Source of the DNA: Holacanthus passer
Taxonomy: Eukaryota; Chordata; Actinopteri; Pomacanthidae
Reading direction: 5' to 3'
Assembly (NCBI GenBank): GCA_025331565.1
Contig: JAFREQ010000068.1
Coordinates: 1,488,001-1,552,000 of the forward strand
DNA: 64,000 nt
Part shown: positions 12,031 through 25,318 of the stretch, piece after piece
How positions within the stretch are numbered: position 1 is the stretch's first letter
How the letters are laid out: every line of letters begins with the position of its first letter
Program-made: the position numbers and the translations under genes
The notes under the pieces: generated by a model
The model's database searches: none
What the model was told of the DNA's origin: nothing
What the model saw: only the letters and a program-made list of their open reading frames with translations

Positions 12031-12299
12031 TTTGTGGAGCAACATGAGTAAATACTGGCACATATGGTGCAGGGACAACACAGACACTCAGTTCAAGAGG
12101 CCAAAGACAGACAAACATTGAAGTACAAACTCTATGAGAAAACATTCAGAATTTAAAATGCCTGGCAATGGTCCAAATAAGATGTTTAAACAGTGAAGAA
12201 CAGCATCTACAGTACATGCACTAAACCTAATGTTAGAGAAGTCAGGATGCTGCTCAGCAGTGGTGCACTGCCACTGAACACATTCACCCAGTCACTGTA

Positions 12300-13375
12300 C
12301 TGAAGTTCTGAGGTACTTCTTTATGACATTTAAGGTACCATTTTATGATACTGTATACCTCTACTCCACTACATTTCAGAGGGAAATACTGCACTCTTTA
12401 TTCTACATTTATTTGACAGCTACATTCAGTTTACATATTAAGATTTTACATACAAAAATATGTTCAGCAGCAAACATGACTCATTGTTGGAGATTAAGAT
12501 ACCTAACCGTATACAACGTAGTTAAAATTAGCTCCAGCTTCACCAACCACCACAGTGAAACGCTGCTTACAGATTTATGCATTAATAATAATAATCCAAT
12601 AATTAAAAATGTAACAATATCAGGGGCTGTTTTCTAGCCTAACAAAGACTTACTTTAGATACTTTGAGTACATTTTCCCGCTAACACTATTACATAAATT
12701 ATAAAAATACTTGTTCACTTAACATAACTGTTTATGGGGTATTTTTATACTGTTGTACTGCTACTGGATTAGTTAAATTAAAGATTGGATGTATACGTAC
12801 CATACATGTGTTGCCTCTTTGTAGACCATACATTGCTGCTATGAATATATTTAACAGCTGTTGCGTATCTGCCCCATGTCACATTAATTGCAATTGTTAG
12901 TAAATGTTTTATTGTCATAAATTTTAATTGATCTATATGTAACTTTAGTTCTACACCACTGCTCTATGTTATGTGTGCACAAAGGAATGCATACGATACA
13001 TGTGGGTGGAAGGGGGTGTAGCAGATGTTCGGGAGGGGAAACTTAAGGGAAACATCTCCTGAGATGATGCGCAGCTTCCATATTGGTTTATCTGTGGGTT
13101 GTTGTGTCTTTGTGACGATTCAACAGAGCCTCCATCAGTTACAACATTAAGATGCTATTTTGATCACTAATAATAATGCTATAAAACAGTGGGGATGGGG
13201 GCATTATGGGGGGCTTAATTAGTACTCTTACATTTGATACTGTAAGAACATTTTCTGCACTTCTATATTATCACTTCAGTAGGTTTATGAATGCAGGACT
13301 TCTACTTATAATTGAGTGTTTTAAATTATGGAATTGTTAGTTTCACTTGAGTAAAGAATACTTCCACCATTGCTT
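12300..13375 (+). repeat. hAT-like composite repeat
   Basis: Contains ctccactacatttcagaggg, attaagattttacat, gtagttaaaattagctcc, atactttgagtacattttcc and aatgcaggacttctactt. It ends in cacttgagtaaagaatacttccaccattg. This order matches a common percomorph non-autonomous hAT-type repeat whose ends read CAGTGGTGGAAGAAGTATT. Unrelated sequence at about 12720-13170 interrupts it, so it may be two fragments or one with an insertion. Confidence 0.6.
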
Positions 13376-15559
13376 TTTTGGATAGCAAAGTTTAACCTGA
13401 TTTTGAAGCAAACATGACATTTTCTGAAGGGACTTAATGAAAGTTTACTGCTGGCTGTCATCTTGGAGTAAAGAGTGTGATAAGGTGAGCCATCTGTCAA
13501 TCAAGTAAACATGTCCCAAAACCTTCTATAATGGAACAAGCCATATTAAAAACACCAAAAAGACACATGCAAGACTGACAATTTTGTTACTGACTTCAAT
13601 ACAGATGAGTCTCTGAAGTCAGCATCTAGTGGGCGTTAAAGGAACTGCAGAACTCTGGCTCTTACTTCATCACTCAGTTGAGATGGTTTAGCACATTTTT
13701 TACAGAGTTGTATTAACAGTTGTAATTACTTTTGTTATGATGGCACATGCACCACATACATTGAGGAGACGTGGTTTGGACCTGGCCATTATTTTAATTC
13801 TAGTTAATTAATTTCAAGAGTGCTTTTCTAGATGTTTAAATCTTGAACTTTTTGTAGTGTGCAATCAGTCCCAACATTTACTTAAAATTTGATGTATATG
13901 AAATGTTTCTTTTTATTTTTACTTCCAACCTGTTATCCTCATCATATGCAGTAATTAATGTTCATCTAATGTTTCTCAGCCACTTTTACTTTGTGTTTTT
14001 TTATAATTCATATTTACACTATGATGTTGTACTTCTAAAGCGTCTGTGCTTCTACTTAAGTAAAAGATTCATTTTTTTGATACATCCCATCACTGAACAC
14101 AGACCTCTAATATCTATCATTAATGGCTAACATCAATTACAGTCTGCTCCTTTACAAACTTCTGAAAACTGAAATAAGCGCAAACTTGATTTCTTTTCCA
14201 AACAGTTCCTCTTGAGTGACTATAAAAGTAGTTCAGCTCACATCAAAAACTGGGCCTTCCACAGTGGCTACATCTGTACTGGTATCTGCAGTTTCAGCTT
14301 TCCTATTCTGACTCCCCTGTGTCTGTATCTGCTTTCATTAGTCCAGGCAACGATCAAAAGAGTGAACTCATACTCACACACAAATCACTGAAGATCTGGC
14401 CAGGACCCACAATACCCCACAATATCTCACTCTCCAGGAATTAGTGTGAATACCCAGAGGGGCCAATTTATTGGTGAGTGAAATTCATATGAAGATTTGG
14501 CCAAAAAAGGAGCTGGCTATACAGACGAAGCTGCCTCTTACACACACCTTTAGGTCGATAGAGGTAAACAGAAAATACTTGGAAGGAATCCAGTTTTATT
14601 TATCAAGCAAATAGGAGGAGCTCCATGTATAGCAACTGTACTGCATATCACGACTGAAAAGGAAAAACCATATAAGAGGACTATGAATTGCTGTTTCAGA
14701 CGTGGAATGCGCAACATTGCTGGCTTCATCTATCTATTGGGGATTTTGTCATTAAATGCTCCCTACTTGCTGGCACATTACTTTGCACCTTGTACACAAT
14801 AGGAGGCGTCATTACTGCTGTAAAAGAGCTGTGAGTTGAAAAGTTTAATGATATAAAACATTTAATGATATGAAGCTTTAATTAATAACCATTGTAAGCG
14901 TGATGGGCACTCGCTCCTTCTTCTCTTCTAGTGAATATCCTAACAAATTTTGTTACCAAATATCATCATTTATTAAATAGAGAATTATGCTGCCTGTTCT
15001 ATGAAGTCTGGTGTTAAGTTGGGAATTTCTATAAGCTGCATGTAAACTGTATTGCTGTATATTATTATATAAGATGAAATTTGAAAATCTGATTCTGATG
15101 TATTCTTTACGTTAATCTAACAACATTCAAATCAAACCTTTGTGCCCCCTGGTGTGATGACCGTCATAAGTTTTACCCGAAAGTGACTTATTCAGACATG
15201 AGACCAACATGTAAAACTGCCATCACATTTACAAATTGAGACATGTCTGTGATGTTTCTAATATTTTCACGAAGGTATGATCTATTGCAGGACTGCATTA
15301 GTTTGAGCTTGGTATGTTTTAGTGCATGTCTAATTTGCCTTCCTATATTTATAAAAGAAATTGTGTTCTTGTTCCCTATCAGCAGTGCTGTATCATAAAG
15401 CTTCAGTTCAAAATCATTTGAAAATAGAAGACCTTCTGCTAGCTCCAGCCACACTCCACAGCTCCAGTGACTAAATGTGTGTTACACTTAGTGGAATTAA
15501 GCAGATTATTCATTCGACCTTGTTTTTTTTCTCTCTCCTTTTTCAGACAAGGGCCCTTT

Positions 15560-15760
15560 TTATCCTCGGTGGCCTTTGATGTCTGCAAATAAATTGGTTT
15601 GCAAAAATCCCTCAAAACTGCTTTGTTGGCGTTTAAATTTCATATGCTCATGAATAGCTTCTAAAAAGTGTCTTGCCAGAGTGCAGAGACCCTCGTTAAG
15701 ATTCAAAAAGTGACGCCTAAAACGGGCAGATCTGTGGGGGGGCATTTTGGTCGCATGTTA
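15560..15760. promoter_or_regulatory. Candidate conserved element next to exon 4
   Basis: Unique, moderate-GC sequence directly downstream of the exon 4 donor. It includes a POU/homeodomain-like string (catatgctcatgaatag) and acgcctaaaacgggc. Intronic sequence flanking conserved exons is often conserved. There is no other evidence. Confidence 0.25.
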
Positions 15761-15776
15761 ATGATGTCACACTCAC

Positions 15777-15899
15777 GTGCATGGCCAGGATGCTGCGGGG
15801 GATGAGCTCTCGGTACTGCCGGATGGTAAAGTGCCACGTCTTGATCCTCATCAGATCATCAAAGGCAAACTCCAGTATCAAACGACCCTCTGTACAAAC
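15777..15899 (-). CDS. ldb2: ldb2 exon 4 (dimerisation domain)
   Basis: The 123-nt exon has exactly 41 codons and is phase 0 at both ends. The acceptor is ctttgtccag and the donor is ATGCAC|gtgagt. The product begins VCTEGRLILEFAFDDLMRIK and ends with TWHFTIRQYRELIPRSILAMH. This is one of the most conserved blocks of the LDB family, and VCTEGRLILEF fits LDB2 better than LDB1 (VCVEGRLYLEF). Because both ends are phase 0, skipping this exon would keep the frame but remove 41 residues of the dimerisation domain. GC content is higher than in the surrounding introns, as expected for a coding exon. Confidence 0.96.
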
Positions 15900-15944
15900 C
15901 TGGACAAAGATCACATACAGTAGTTAGTGTTGCATTACATTCCA

Positions 15945-16140
15945 CCTCAGCCTGATACCTCTTTCTGTAATCTTTCACCGGCTGGCAGGCGGCCGTCAGT
16001 TGATTTGGACGCAGACAAAACAGAAATCAGTGTTTATTGGCCAGGCGTGATTTTGATAAAAAACGCTGGAAGGGTTTCGTCTCCGTTTTGGATTTTGTTC
16101 AAGGATTTTGTAGCATGGAGTGAGCTATTATGCTCCCAAT
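15945..16140. promoter_or_regulatory. Candidate conserved element upstream of exon 4
   Basis: Unique sequence with CpGs (ccggctggcaggcggccgtc) and homeodomain-like strings (gtttattggccagg, gtgattttgataaaaaacgc). It lies within 250 bp of the exon 4 acceptor. No protein-coding signature is seen. Confidence 0.25.
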
Positions 16141-16289
16141 ATTTACTCTGCTCGCTTCCCTCATTCAGAGCATCTGTCCTTGGGCCTCTCAACCATCCAG
16201 CTCTTTCTAAAATGTGAAAATAAATGTAATCTGGAGAGGGGTGTGTTTACACCAGAGACAAAAGAACTTCAGGTCAGAGAGAGTTGCCA

Positions 16290-16500
16290 ATTAGGAGGAG
16301 AGAGAGAGAGAGAGAGAAGAGAGAGGGAGGAAGACAGAGAGAGAGACAGTGAGGGGAAAAAAACATTTTTTCGCCCCTTTAGCTGAATTCAGCGTTTGCC
16401 GGGGCCCCGCGCTTCTCCCGTATTTTGTTGCTGTGACAACCAGGGAGAGAGAGGAGAGAGAGAGAGAGATGGAGAGACAGACAGAGAGAGGGGAAAAAAA
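16290..16500. repeat. GA-rich simple repeats
   Basis: Two imperfect (GA)n blocks, at about 16290-16350 and 16441-16496, bracket a GC-rich unique stretch (ccggggccccgcgc). Confidence 0.8.
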
Positions 16501-16620
16501 TCAGCTGATTAGTTGGCATGGCAACGGCAAAGATGTAATCCCACCAGACACACTCTAATCAATGCCCCCAGCGCAGATGGTCTCCTGAGGATCAGCAAGA
16601 AAGAGGCTAGCGGCCATACT
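16380..16620. promoter_or_regulatory. Island with two RFX-like X-box sites
   Basis: gttgctgtgacaac at 16427-16440 and gttggcatggcaac at 16512-16525 both resemble the palindromic RFX X-box (GTTNCCATGGNAAC). The second differs from a perfect site at one position. They are 71 bp apart on either side of a GA tract. Function is inferred from motif similarity. Confidence 0.35.
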
Positions 16621-17449
16621 GCACCCCCCTCCTCACCCTCATTCCCCACTTCCCACCCACCCACCTACCCCTGCCGGTCACGTGCTACGCTGCTAACTCC
16701 GACACACAGTCACGAAAAAAAAAAAAGAAAAAAAAGAAAGAAAGAATAAATAGAAGCTCGACTGCTCCAAAAAACCCCTGGATGCAGAGCCGCTTCTCTC
16801 CTGTCTTGACTGAAAATGTGGATACTGTATAATGTTCTCACTCTTTGTGCAGCGGTGCATTTCCTGAGTTATTCAACCGACTGAGATTACAATAAGTACA
16901 TATAGAGAGAGTTTTGCTCTGTAATGAAACAGTATCACATATTTGGGGAAAGAAATGGTGACACCAACTATTAAAATTGACCGATTAGAACCAATGAAAG
17001 AACTTTTGAAAGACAGTAGCTTCACCTTTATTTTTTTTACACAGCTATTGGATGCACCACCACTTGTTTTTCTTTAATGTTATGTCATATTATATAAATA
17101 CTATGAAATATAGTTCATAGTATAATATTATTACTGTGGTATGTGTGTTGCACATATACATATATAATGCTATATAGTTTAATATTATATATATAGCATT
17201 TATAATGGATGTTTATACTCATATACACAACATGGCAGCAAGAGTTGCATTTGGACTCTTTGGATTTCCTGATTTCTTCCACGCAAATATTTGCACAATT
17301 AACTTTTAAAGTCTAAGGGATTGTAATGAATATATTGTATACACATTTTATTGTTGTCTTTCTAACTTCCTTAATTTCATATTTTATTTTTATTCCTTGA
17401 ATTAAAGTGTTTTTATCTGAATTTTTGTCTCTTCACCTGTCTCTGTGCT

Positions 17450-17490
17450 GCTGCAACATGAATTTCCCCCGGGGTCAATAAAGTATTGCC
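17450..17490 (+). repeat. Retroelement 3' tail
   Basis: ctgcaacatgaatttccccc followed by ggggtcaataaagta is the common fish non-LTR-type 3' tail. A related tail lies near 62215. Confidence 0.6.
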
Positions 17491-18719
17491 TTTTTTTGAA
17501 TAAGAAACTTCAGGGTATAATTTTATTTCTTCTTAAAATAAATATATAGCATTTAGGAAATTAACACTTCCATTCAGTGACTGACACAATCCAGGTTTGA
17601 TCCAGTGGTTTTACGTGCAAACACGTCTGGGATCTGCGCTGTTGGGTAATGGGCTTGTCTGTGCTAGATAAGTGTGGATTAGACTAAAGCAATGTTTGGA
17701 AATAATCCTTGGTGTTTAATGGACAATGAAAATGGTCTTTATTTGACTTTTTTATTATGTCTAATCCCAACAGCAGTTTGTCCAACAGCTGACCTCAGAG
17801 ATCAGAGAGAAATAAAGGATGCAACACTCCAAAATTTAAAACAACACCTTCTCAAAAAACTGTGGGTGTAAATCATTGCCATCCAGTGAACACCACATAT
17901 ATCCAAAGTGTTCCTTTAGGGGTTGAGAAAATCTTTCTATTTCTTAAAGTAAATAACCCTTTAAAAACCCATTGGATTAACTGATAAAATGTATTGACAA
18001 AAAGCTGATACAGAATACTTACTGAAACAGACTTTTCTTAGCTCAGGAAAAGTTGACGGTTTGGAGATACATGGGTTTCACAGGACAGCTAAAAAATGCA
18101 GGTGTGATTTTTAGTTTTAGAATTGACAGAAAAGAAGCCTTAAAACCTCACATATTAATTATTTTGCAAAAGAGAGTACACTGAAAATTAAAAACATGTG
18201 CATATTTTTTAAATTGTGACTGCAAAATTATCATCACTTGACCCCCGGGTTCTCAGCCCATGTTTAATTATAGGGAGGTATGTTGTAATTAATCCACTCG
18301 TACTCGTAATCGCTCTTGAAAGGTGAAAAAAAAGAACAACAACTGCGACTTTGGTGTTTTTCTTTTCCTCCTCTGAAATGAAATGCATCATGGTCATTAA
18401 GTTTGTGGATGAGTTTCATGTCCTTTGGGCAGCTGAAACCTATTAAAGACCAAATACTTTGGCATGTGTGAGGACATAAGTAATTCTTTAAGTCATTCAT
18501 GAAAGTGTACTTTTTGGAGATTTATGGTTTTTACCCACCAGCAGTGAAATAAGTTGAATTGCGTTTACTAGTGAGCCAGTGTCTTCTGATGCTTTCCAGG
18601 TGCTGTAGCCTACAGTGAAACAACGCTGCACTATTGATTTCTTTTTCCATAGTGCCAACTGTGTATTTAGCAATGCCTCCACTATTTCTGCTTCTTTCTG
18701 CTTCTCTGTGACGATAAAT

Positions 18720-18840
18720 AAATTGACAAACCAGCTAAATCAGAACCAGAATAAGAATCACTTTAATTGTCATGTGCAATAAACATGCTGGAATTTGTCT
18801 TAGTGGCACTGGTGCAGATATATTAACCACAAACGCAGCC
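18720..18840 (+). repeat. Interspersed repeat fragment
   Basis: agaatcactttaattgtcat followed by ggaatttgtcttagtggcac. It is related to 11975-12030. Confidence 0.5.
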
Positions 18841-18999
18841 AAGGCAGCCCCCTTCCACAGCTTCCAGTGTAGTTTCAATCATACAAAGCTATTTATTACT
18901 CCACACTGAGAGAGAATTGGTTAAAATCTAATATTTCTCACAATGGCCATAACTAATTTTTTTTTTGCTAAATAGTGTTCCCTTATGAAAACTAAAAGG

Positions 19000-19330
19000 A
19001 GGAAAATCCCCTTGAATTAAAAAGTGGTCCATTAAATGGTACAGCCCTTCACAGAGAGTCCCCATTGATTTAAGAGCAGGGTCATAAATCTTCCACACAA
19101 CGGGGCTGAGATCAGGGGATCTCCGGCTCAAAAGAGTACGAAAGAATAACAGCATCCTGCTGCTGAGACACTATTCAATACTGTACCCTAACATGACAAT
19201 CAATTAACAACAGAGGAGCTGGAGGTCGTTAAATCGATTATTATGAGTATTCACGACGGCTTCTGGTGAATATTAATGGGACCAAACTTGACTAAATATG
19301 CTCAATTATAGCAACAAGGTGCTGACATAC
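19000..19330. promoter_or_regulatory. Candidate conserved non-coding element
   Basis: Unique, repeat-free sequence with several homeodomain-like strings (caatcaattaacaac, ttaaatcgattattatgag, gaatattaatggg) and CpGs uncommon in the flanks. Supported by composition and motifs only. Confidence 0.3.
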
Positions 19331-20939
19331 TTAATAATACTGTCACTCAACATGACCCTCTGTATCACTAAGCACAGAGGTTTATTTAGGGTTAATGTAC
19401 ATATAATTAAAGAGTGTTACTGTAAAGACGGTGAGATTAGCTGACTAGTCAATTGTTTACCAGAAATGTAATTGAAACAATTTTTGATGATCAATTAATC
19501 ATTTAATATGTCAATTAAGGAGGGTTCTAAAAATAGTAAATAAAACAGTATATAATTACGCCTGTCAGATATGTGCAGAGTTGAATGAAATCAAATAAAA
19601 TGATGGTGGGCTCCTGTATGTGGTCTGCACAAAATGTACTGAAAAAGCAGCTCCCTGATGGTCAGAGACCAGAAAACAAAAAGCAGCATCTTATAGGCTT
19701 TAACAACTAATCACAAAGTGGGTAAATTCACGGAAACATCTGAGACAAATAGACATTTAGTTATTAATTAAGTCAAAGCCAACATACATGAAAACATAAA
19801 TAAAATGAAAAACTGAGATGACAAAAGAATAGAGAAAAGGCAACACAAAATATCTACAAAGAAAGGAGAAAGGAGAGTTTGTCGGCCCACAGTCTATTTC
19901 TCCTATCATAACATAATCATAACGCCCTGGTGATATAAGTACGAGTAAAATAATGTCAAACTCCAAACTGATTTGTCTCTTTACATGAATACATCTAGTT
20001 GTGAAGTTAATCTGCTTTTGTTCAAAACACAAGGCAATGTGCATTTTTTCCTTAACAAGATGTATTTACGTAATCTCAGCCAATCTTCTTGGGCACACCC
20101 ACACAACAAACAATGATCTAGTTTTATTTACTCTGTTCAAATATAATTGTGAAGTGGGAGGAGTTGTGGGTTCCAGAATATTTTCCCCATTGTTTTTCCC
20201 CACTTGGATTTTTACTTTTAATGACAACCACAATATTACTGAACACAGAATCCCAGAGTCTCTTGGGTAACTTTATGGCCGTCACTTTCTGAGAAATCAT
20301 GTTCTTCTTTCCATTCAGTATGTCAAAATAGCACTAAGTACTCCAGTACCCAAATAATTTAGTTTATATAAAGACTAGTCTTGTTTAATGTAATGTTTAA
20401 TTAACAAACTGATGCAAAAAAGTTCCCTTAATTCTTTCCAGTAGATCAAGCAGGATATTGTCAGGATATAGGGGTTCATGTTAATGTTCAGTATTAAAAT
20501 GAATGCCATCAGGTCAATAGGCTGAGCCTGTCATAGTTACCTTTGATCCTATTCATATTCACCAGAAGAAGCCATGGATGCTGTACATCTCATGATAATC
20601 AAATTAATAACCTTCAGCTCTGTTGATTGGAATGTTAAGGCACAGTATTGAATCGCTTCTATGATTTTTACACACCTTGCAATAAGTGTTGATTACTGGT
20701 ATTTTAAAAGTTCTATAAATAATAAAGATTAATGCAATGTTAACATAAATATAATTTAGTATTAGTACAATTTAAGTATGATAGAGTGACAACTGAAACA
20801 TGCCTGAAATTTGAAGAAAGTACTGACTACAATCCAAGTTAAGCTCAGAAAAACAGACACAGCTGACAACACATCCACTAGTCAATTTCTCAAAAAAAAT
20901 CCACTCAGGGAATTAAATTCACTTGAGCTGAGATCACCG

Positions 20940-21240
20940 TGTCACGAACTCGCCTTTTGCTCTTTGCTCGCCTCCCAGCATGCAGAAACCCCCAACTGGG
21001 CACCGGTAACAAGGGCCGTGCCCTCACTGCTAACACACAGTGGCCAGGGAAAGCAAAGCCTGCTGGGTAGTGAATAGAGGTGCTGGGATACCGGGGGAGG
21101 CTGGGAGGTTGGGGGCATTTGGTCAAATTGGCACCCTGTGTCGCAGCCCTCCGAACCTTCACACATTGTTCACCGGCACCTGGGTAGCACCACCCACTCT
21201 TAGCACCCTGTCAACCCCGCCCATTCGTTAGTCTATAGAT
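20940..21240. other. GC-richer unique segment, function unknown
   Basis: A stretch of about 300 bp with higher GC than the surroundings and runs such as gggggaggctgggaggttgg and ccaccc boxes. Short frames on both strands overlap here but none resembles a protein family, and no splice-bounded exon is evident. It could be a regulatory island or an old repeat. Confidence 0.25.
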
Positions 21241-22259
21241 GAGCAAAACTGCCTCCTGCTGGATATTATTTCATCCCTTTTCTTCTCTGGTGCACTGACT
21301 TGTCAAACTGAACTGTATTCAATGATTTGTTTCTCGTCCATTACTTGCTTTGGCAACAACTTGCTTTGGCAACACGTAAAGGACATTTCTGGTATATTAC
21401 AACCTGCTGAGTTCTGGGATTATGGTGATGCCACAACAGTTAAGTCAGACAGGACAAAAAGCATTCTTCATGAATTTCCATTTTTTATGGTGCATTTTTA
21501 ATAATGTTGAGGGACACATTAACATTAACCACAGATCTACAGAAGAAATAAGCAATAACCATATATATATGAAGATGTGCCTTGTTTTGAAAACATTTAG
21601 TAACTATGCATCTAAATGGTCTGTGGGTAAAACCAAAAATCTACACACCTAATATATTGGTGTACACCTCATTGCATAGAAAAACTGTGCAACTGGAGTT
21701 TCTCCTTCAACTGGTTTAAAAACAGAAGGTCAGATTACTGTATGACTTAAAATATGAAAAACCTGCAAGTGTAATCTTACCGTCCTGGCTAACATTTGTA
21801 CTGTAGGTTGTTTTTCATATATCAGCTAATATGTGGATGTTAGAGTGGTTTTATTGATGAGTATTACCTGTGCAGATATTAACTATGTTGGTTTTGTCAG
21901 TAGTATGATGTCGGACCACTGCCTGAACTCTCTGCTATGTTTACATCAAGGATCACAAAGGCAATTAGCCTCAGACTTTATTGTTTTACCCTTGACCTTT
22001 ATGTTGTTGTGTGTGATTTGATGTCCTTCATCTTGTAATGTCATATAAACTAGTACGTTGGTCTGACTGCCGGTGCTTCTGGCCCTGCACAATGTCTTTT
22101 TAGTCTCCCAAATCTCAGCAATTAACTTAGTGACTACAGTGTTGTTATTACGAACAGGAATACTGAATAAAAACTACAAAAAAAAACCCCAAATTGTAAT
22201 AAACCAGAGTTATTCTTTAAAAATGGCCATGTCAATAAACCAAATCTGATTTTGAAATT

Positions 22260-22680
22260 TCGAAAGAGCAGGAGAGATAGAGCGAGAGAGAGAGAGAGAG
22301 AGATGAGCAAAGAAAGAGACAGATACAGGCAGAGAGAGAGAGAGAGAGAGTGGGAGAGCAAGAGAGCGAGTTGGGAGCTGGGGATGATTTCTCTAGGGAT
22401 GAAGGATGTGTGTGTGTGTGTGTGTGTGAGTGTGTGTGTGCATGTGTGTGCGTTAAGGGTGCAGGGGAGGGGGTTTGAGAAGAAGAAGAGCGGGGGATGA
22501 GAGAGAGCGGTGGAGTAGAGAGCGAGGGGAGAATGAGCGAGCGAGCAAGTCAGGCAGGGGGATGAGAGAGAGGAGGAGAGGGGGGAAGGTGGTGGTGGTG
22601 GAGAAGGATGGGGGGAGGAGGAGAGGGGGAGGAGGTGCGGTGGTGGTGGTTGAGGAAAGCGAGGCGAGGCAGAGCTGATT
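22260..22680. repeat. Purine-rich GA/GGA/GGT block with (TG)n
   Basis: The plus strand is almost all purine over about 400 bp: (GA)n at 22276-22302 and 22331-22352, a (TG)n run at 22407-22450, and GGA/GGT repeats to 22655. Such polypurine mirror-type sequence can form triplex DNA and also generates spurious Arg/Glu-rich open frames. Confidence 0.85.
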
Positions 22681-22689
22681 GAGATTCGG

Positions 22690-22900
22690 GCCTCCAGAGC
22701 TGCTGCTGCTGCTGGGAGCTCAGGGAGAACACGCTCAGTTATTGGAGTTCTTTTTTTTCTAATGAATTAATTCTTCTCATCCAATTTAGGTGAAGATGAA
22801 AAGAGAGCAGCGCTGCGAGCATCAAATTTAGCTTTTTGTTGACCGGGCCTGGGCCGTTCTGTTTCTGTTCTGTACGGTTAATATCGGGCCCTCCTAATAT
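22690..22900. promoter_or_regulatory. Candidate conserved non-coding element
   Basis: Unique sequence right after the purine block. It has a (CTG)n run, taatgaattaattcttctc (sharing a 14-mer with 10088-10101) and a CpG-bearing part (gaccgggcctgggccgttc, ggttaatatcgggccctcc). It resembles a developmental enhancer in composition. No coding signature. Confidence 0.3.
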
Positions 22901-23587
22901 ATTATGTGTTTTTTTTTTCCTTTTAGGGAGCCTTGTTTACAAAAACCAAACAACAGCAACATAAAAGTACATTTCCTGTGTTTGTTATTGGGGAAGTTTC
23001 ATTCTCATTTACTGATATGACAACACAAAGAGCCCCCTCCACACATACACATCCAACCCTTACCACCCACCAACCACCATATGAATACAAAATCATCTTC
23101 CCTCCAAATGTACAGAAAAAGCGATACGACCTCATGAACCCTCTCGACACAAACCCCATGCAGGCAGTCATGCATGTAAATATACACAAATATACACTCT
23201 GCACTGCACTGCAAATATACACTATACACTGTGGTAAACACCTGTCACGTCTGAGACAATAGCAAGACTTGACTTTGGTACGCAAAATAAAAGGTCCTGC
23301 ACTACAATGCTCAAAAACTTTATCATGTGGAAACGAAGACAACAATAAGAATTCAGATCAAAATGTGAAGTACTGCAACATCTGTCTCGATACAGGTAGA
23401 GTTTATGTGAAAAATGTGAAAATATTTCTATTCTAAAAGTTATTTATGAGTCACCAAACTCTGTGCAGACTGTTCATTCTCACAAATATCAGGCAAAAAT
23501 CACATCACCCTCTGGATCCATTCTCTTCACTTTTCTTTATATTCCACATTTTGTCATCAAGATTGTATATACTATGATTCTTCTGTT

Positions 23588-23845
23588 GTGAATCCATTCT
23601 GTACACACAACATCTATTGCATGTCTGTCCATCCTGGGAGAGGGATTCCTCCTCCTCCTCGGTTGCTCTTCCTGAGCTCTGCGTCTTGCATTTTTTTTTT
23701 CCTGTTTAAAGGTTTTGTTAGGGGGATTTTTTCATTCGAATCTCGGGACAGAGGGTGTTGTATGCTGTGCAGACTGTAAAGCCCCTCGAGGCAAACTGTG
23801 ATTTATGACATAGGGCTATATAAATAAAATTGACTAGACTTGACT
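23588..23845 (+). repeat. Teleost interspersed repeat (about 250 bp)
   Basis: Contains ctattgcatgtctgtccatc, ctgggagagggattcctcct, ttgctcttcctgag, ggacagagggtgttgtatgc, gtaaagcccctcgaggcaaa and gggctatataaataaaattg. All are in the order of a very common fish repeat ending in (ttgaa)n-like tails. The family is known to me only by sequence, not by name. Confidence 0.7.
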
Positions 23846-25318
23846 ATTACCAAGGTAATTAAATCAGAAATGCTCATATCAAGAAATTGACCATTAATAG
23901 CAAATAGATATATAGTCTCATATAAAAAGGCTCTGCTCTTTTAAAAGCTCTCATAGAAGACGTCAGCCAATACACACAACACTATGATTCAGTGGGGAGT
24001 TTCAGTCAATAATATTAATGTGTATTTTTTGAAACAGCATTGCTCAAAAGTACGTGTATATAAACAAATATTAACCTATTACATACATATCAGTATCATG
24101 TGTACACAGTTCATCTGTTGATAAGTGAGAAAACACTGTAATACAGATGAGTAAACTGTAAGTAAAATGTACAGGATACTTCTAAAGAACCTTTATTTAG
24201 GTTACAGTATGTGTTTATGTAAAAAAAAAAAAAAGAAAATCGGTCAATATGTCACAATCAGAATTTTTTTAAGCTCTCAAATATGAATATTGAAATTAGC
24301 TTCAAAATCCTAATTGATCGAATTGTTCTGCCCCCGTATTACTGAAATAAATTTAAATTCAGCCATAAAACAGCTCCATTTCATCCTGATTCTGTTTCCC
24401 TGTTATGAAGAATTTGCTCAAAAAGAGATTCAACATTTGGAAACGAGGATGGAAAAAGCTAATCACTGCCTTAGTGTCAATAGAAATGACAGCTGAAACC
24501 AAAATTTGGCACATTTTGCTTATTTCTTTTCAGAAAATAAGATTTAAGATCTCAATAAGAGACAAAAATACTTGCTAAAATAGAGATTTCTTTTGCAGAG
24601 ATGTTTTTTTAATTCATTTTTTAGTCTCACAGCCTGTGGCAGGTCAGCCAAAAAGTTAATTTCAGACTCTGCACACACCACACACACAAGAGTGAGTGCA
24701 TACTGTCAAGTCCTGAAAACAAGAGGGCGTATAGCTGTTTAATGTCAGAACAATCCGGTCTGGAGCTGTAGCTCAGGGTTCATGGTACAGGGAACATGGA
24801 ATCCCTTTAGATCGCCTGCTCGGCGCTGACAAGGTATCTGGCCTCAGATTCATTTAGACAGTCAGCAGAAGACCACTAAGAGTCAGCTAGCCATCTGGAT
24901 CAGACTGTGGTGAAGCAGATATTCACTCCGGCTCACAGGGGGATTCTCTCCCCAAAGACAAAAGCAGATGAGCTCAGCTTTAGTGCTTTCAGAAGACCTC
25001 TGTGTCAGGTTTGGATTATCTCACCTGCGCAATTTGTGTTTCCTCTGCTTTTCTTGCTTCTTCTGTCTGTGCCTCACTTAGACTGCAAACTGCACCATGC
25101 TCCCCTTGTTCATGTCCCCCTAGCATTACCTCTGGAACAGGGCTTAATAATCTGCCGACATCTTTAACATAAGAAACGCCAGTGGATTTTGGGGTCAAGG
25201 AAAAGGCCAAAATGCCGATAAGTAAAGAGGGTAAGTATAGCATAGTGCATTTTTCAGCTGAGAATTCAACACACAGTAACAGTACATATGACTGCAGGTT
25301 TTTTGTGTAATGTGCTCT

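Larger units (their letters stand above)
10903..15776 (-). other. ldb2: ldb2 intron 4
   Basis: An intron of 4,874 nt. A repeat fragment lies near 11975-12030 and a long hAT-like composite element at 12300-13375, with more weakly related sequence to about 14100. The stretch 14100-15500 shows nothing recognisable. A unique island lies at 15560-15760, just downstream of exon 4. Confidence 0.8.

Noticed and set aside
22923..23345. Overlapping open frames on both strands (140 and 109 codons)
   Set aside because: Low-complexity Cys/Val and Thr/His composition, no domain, no exon-like splice borders.
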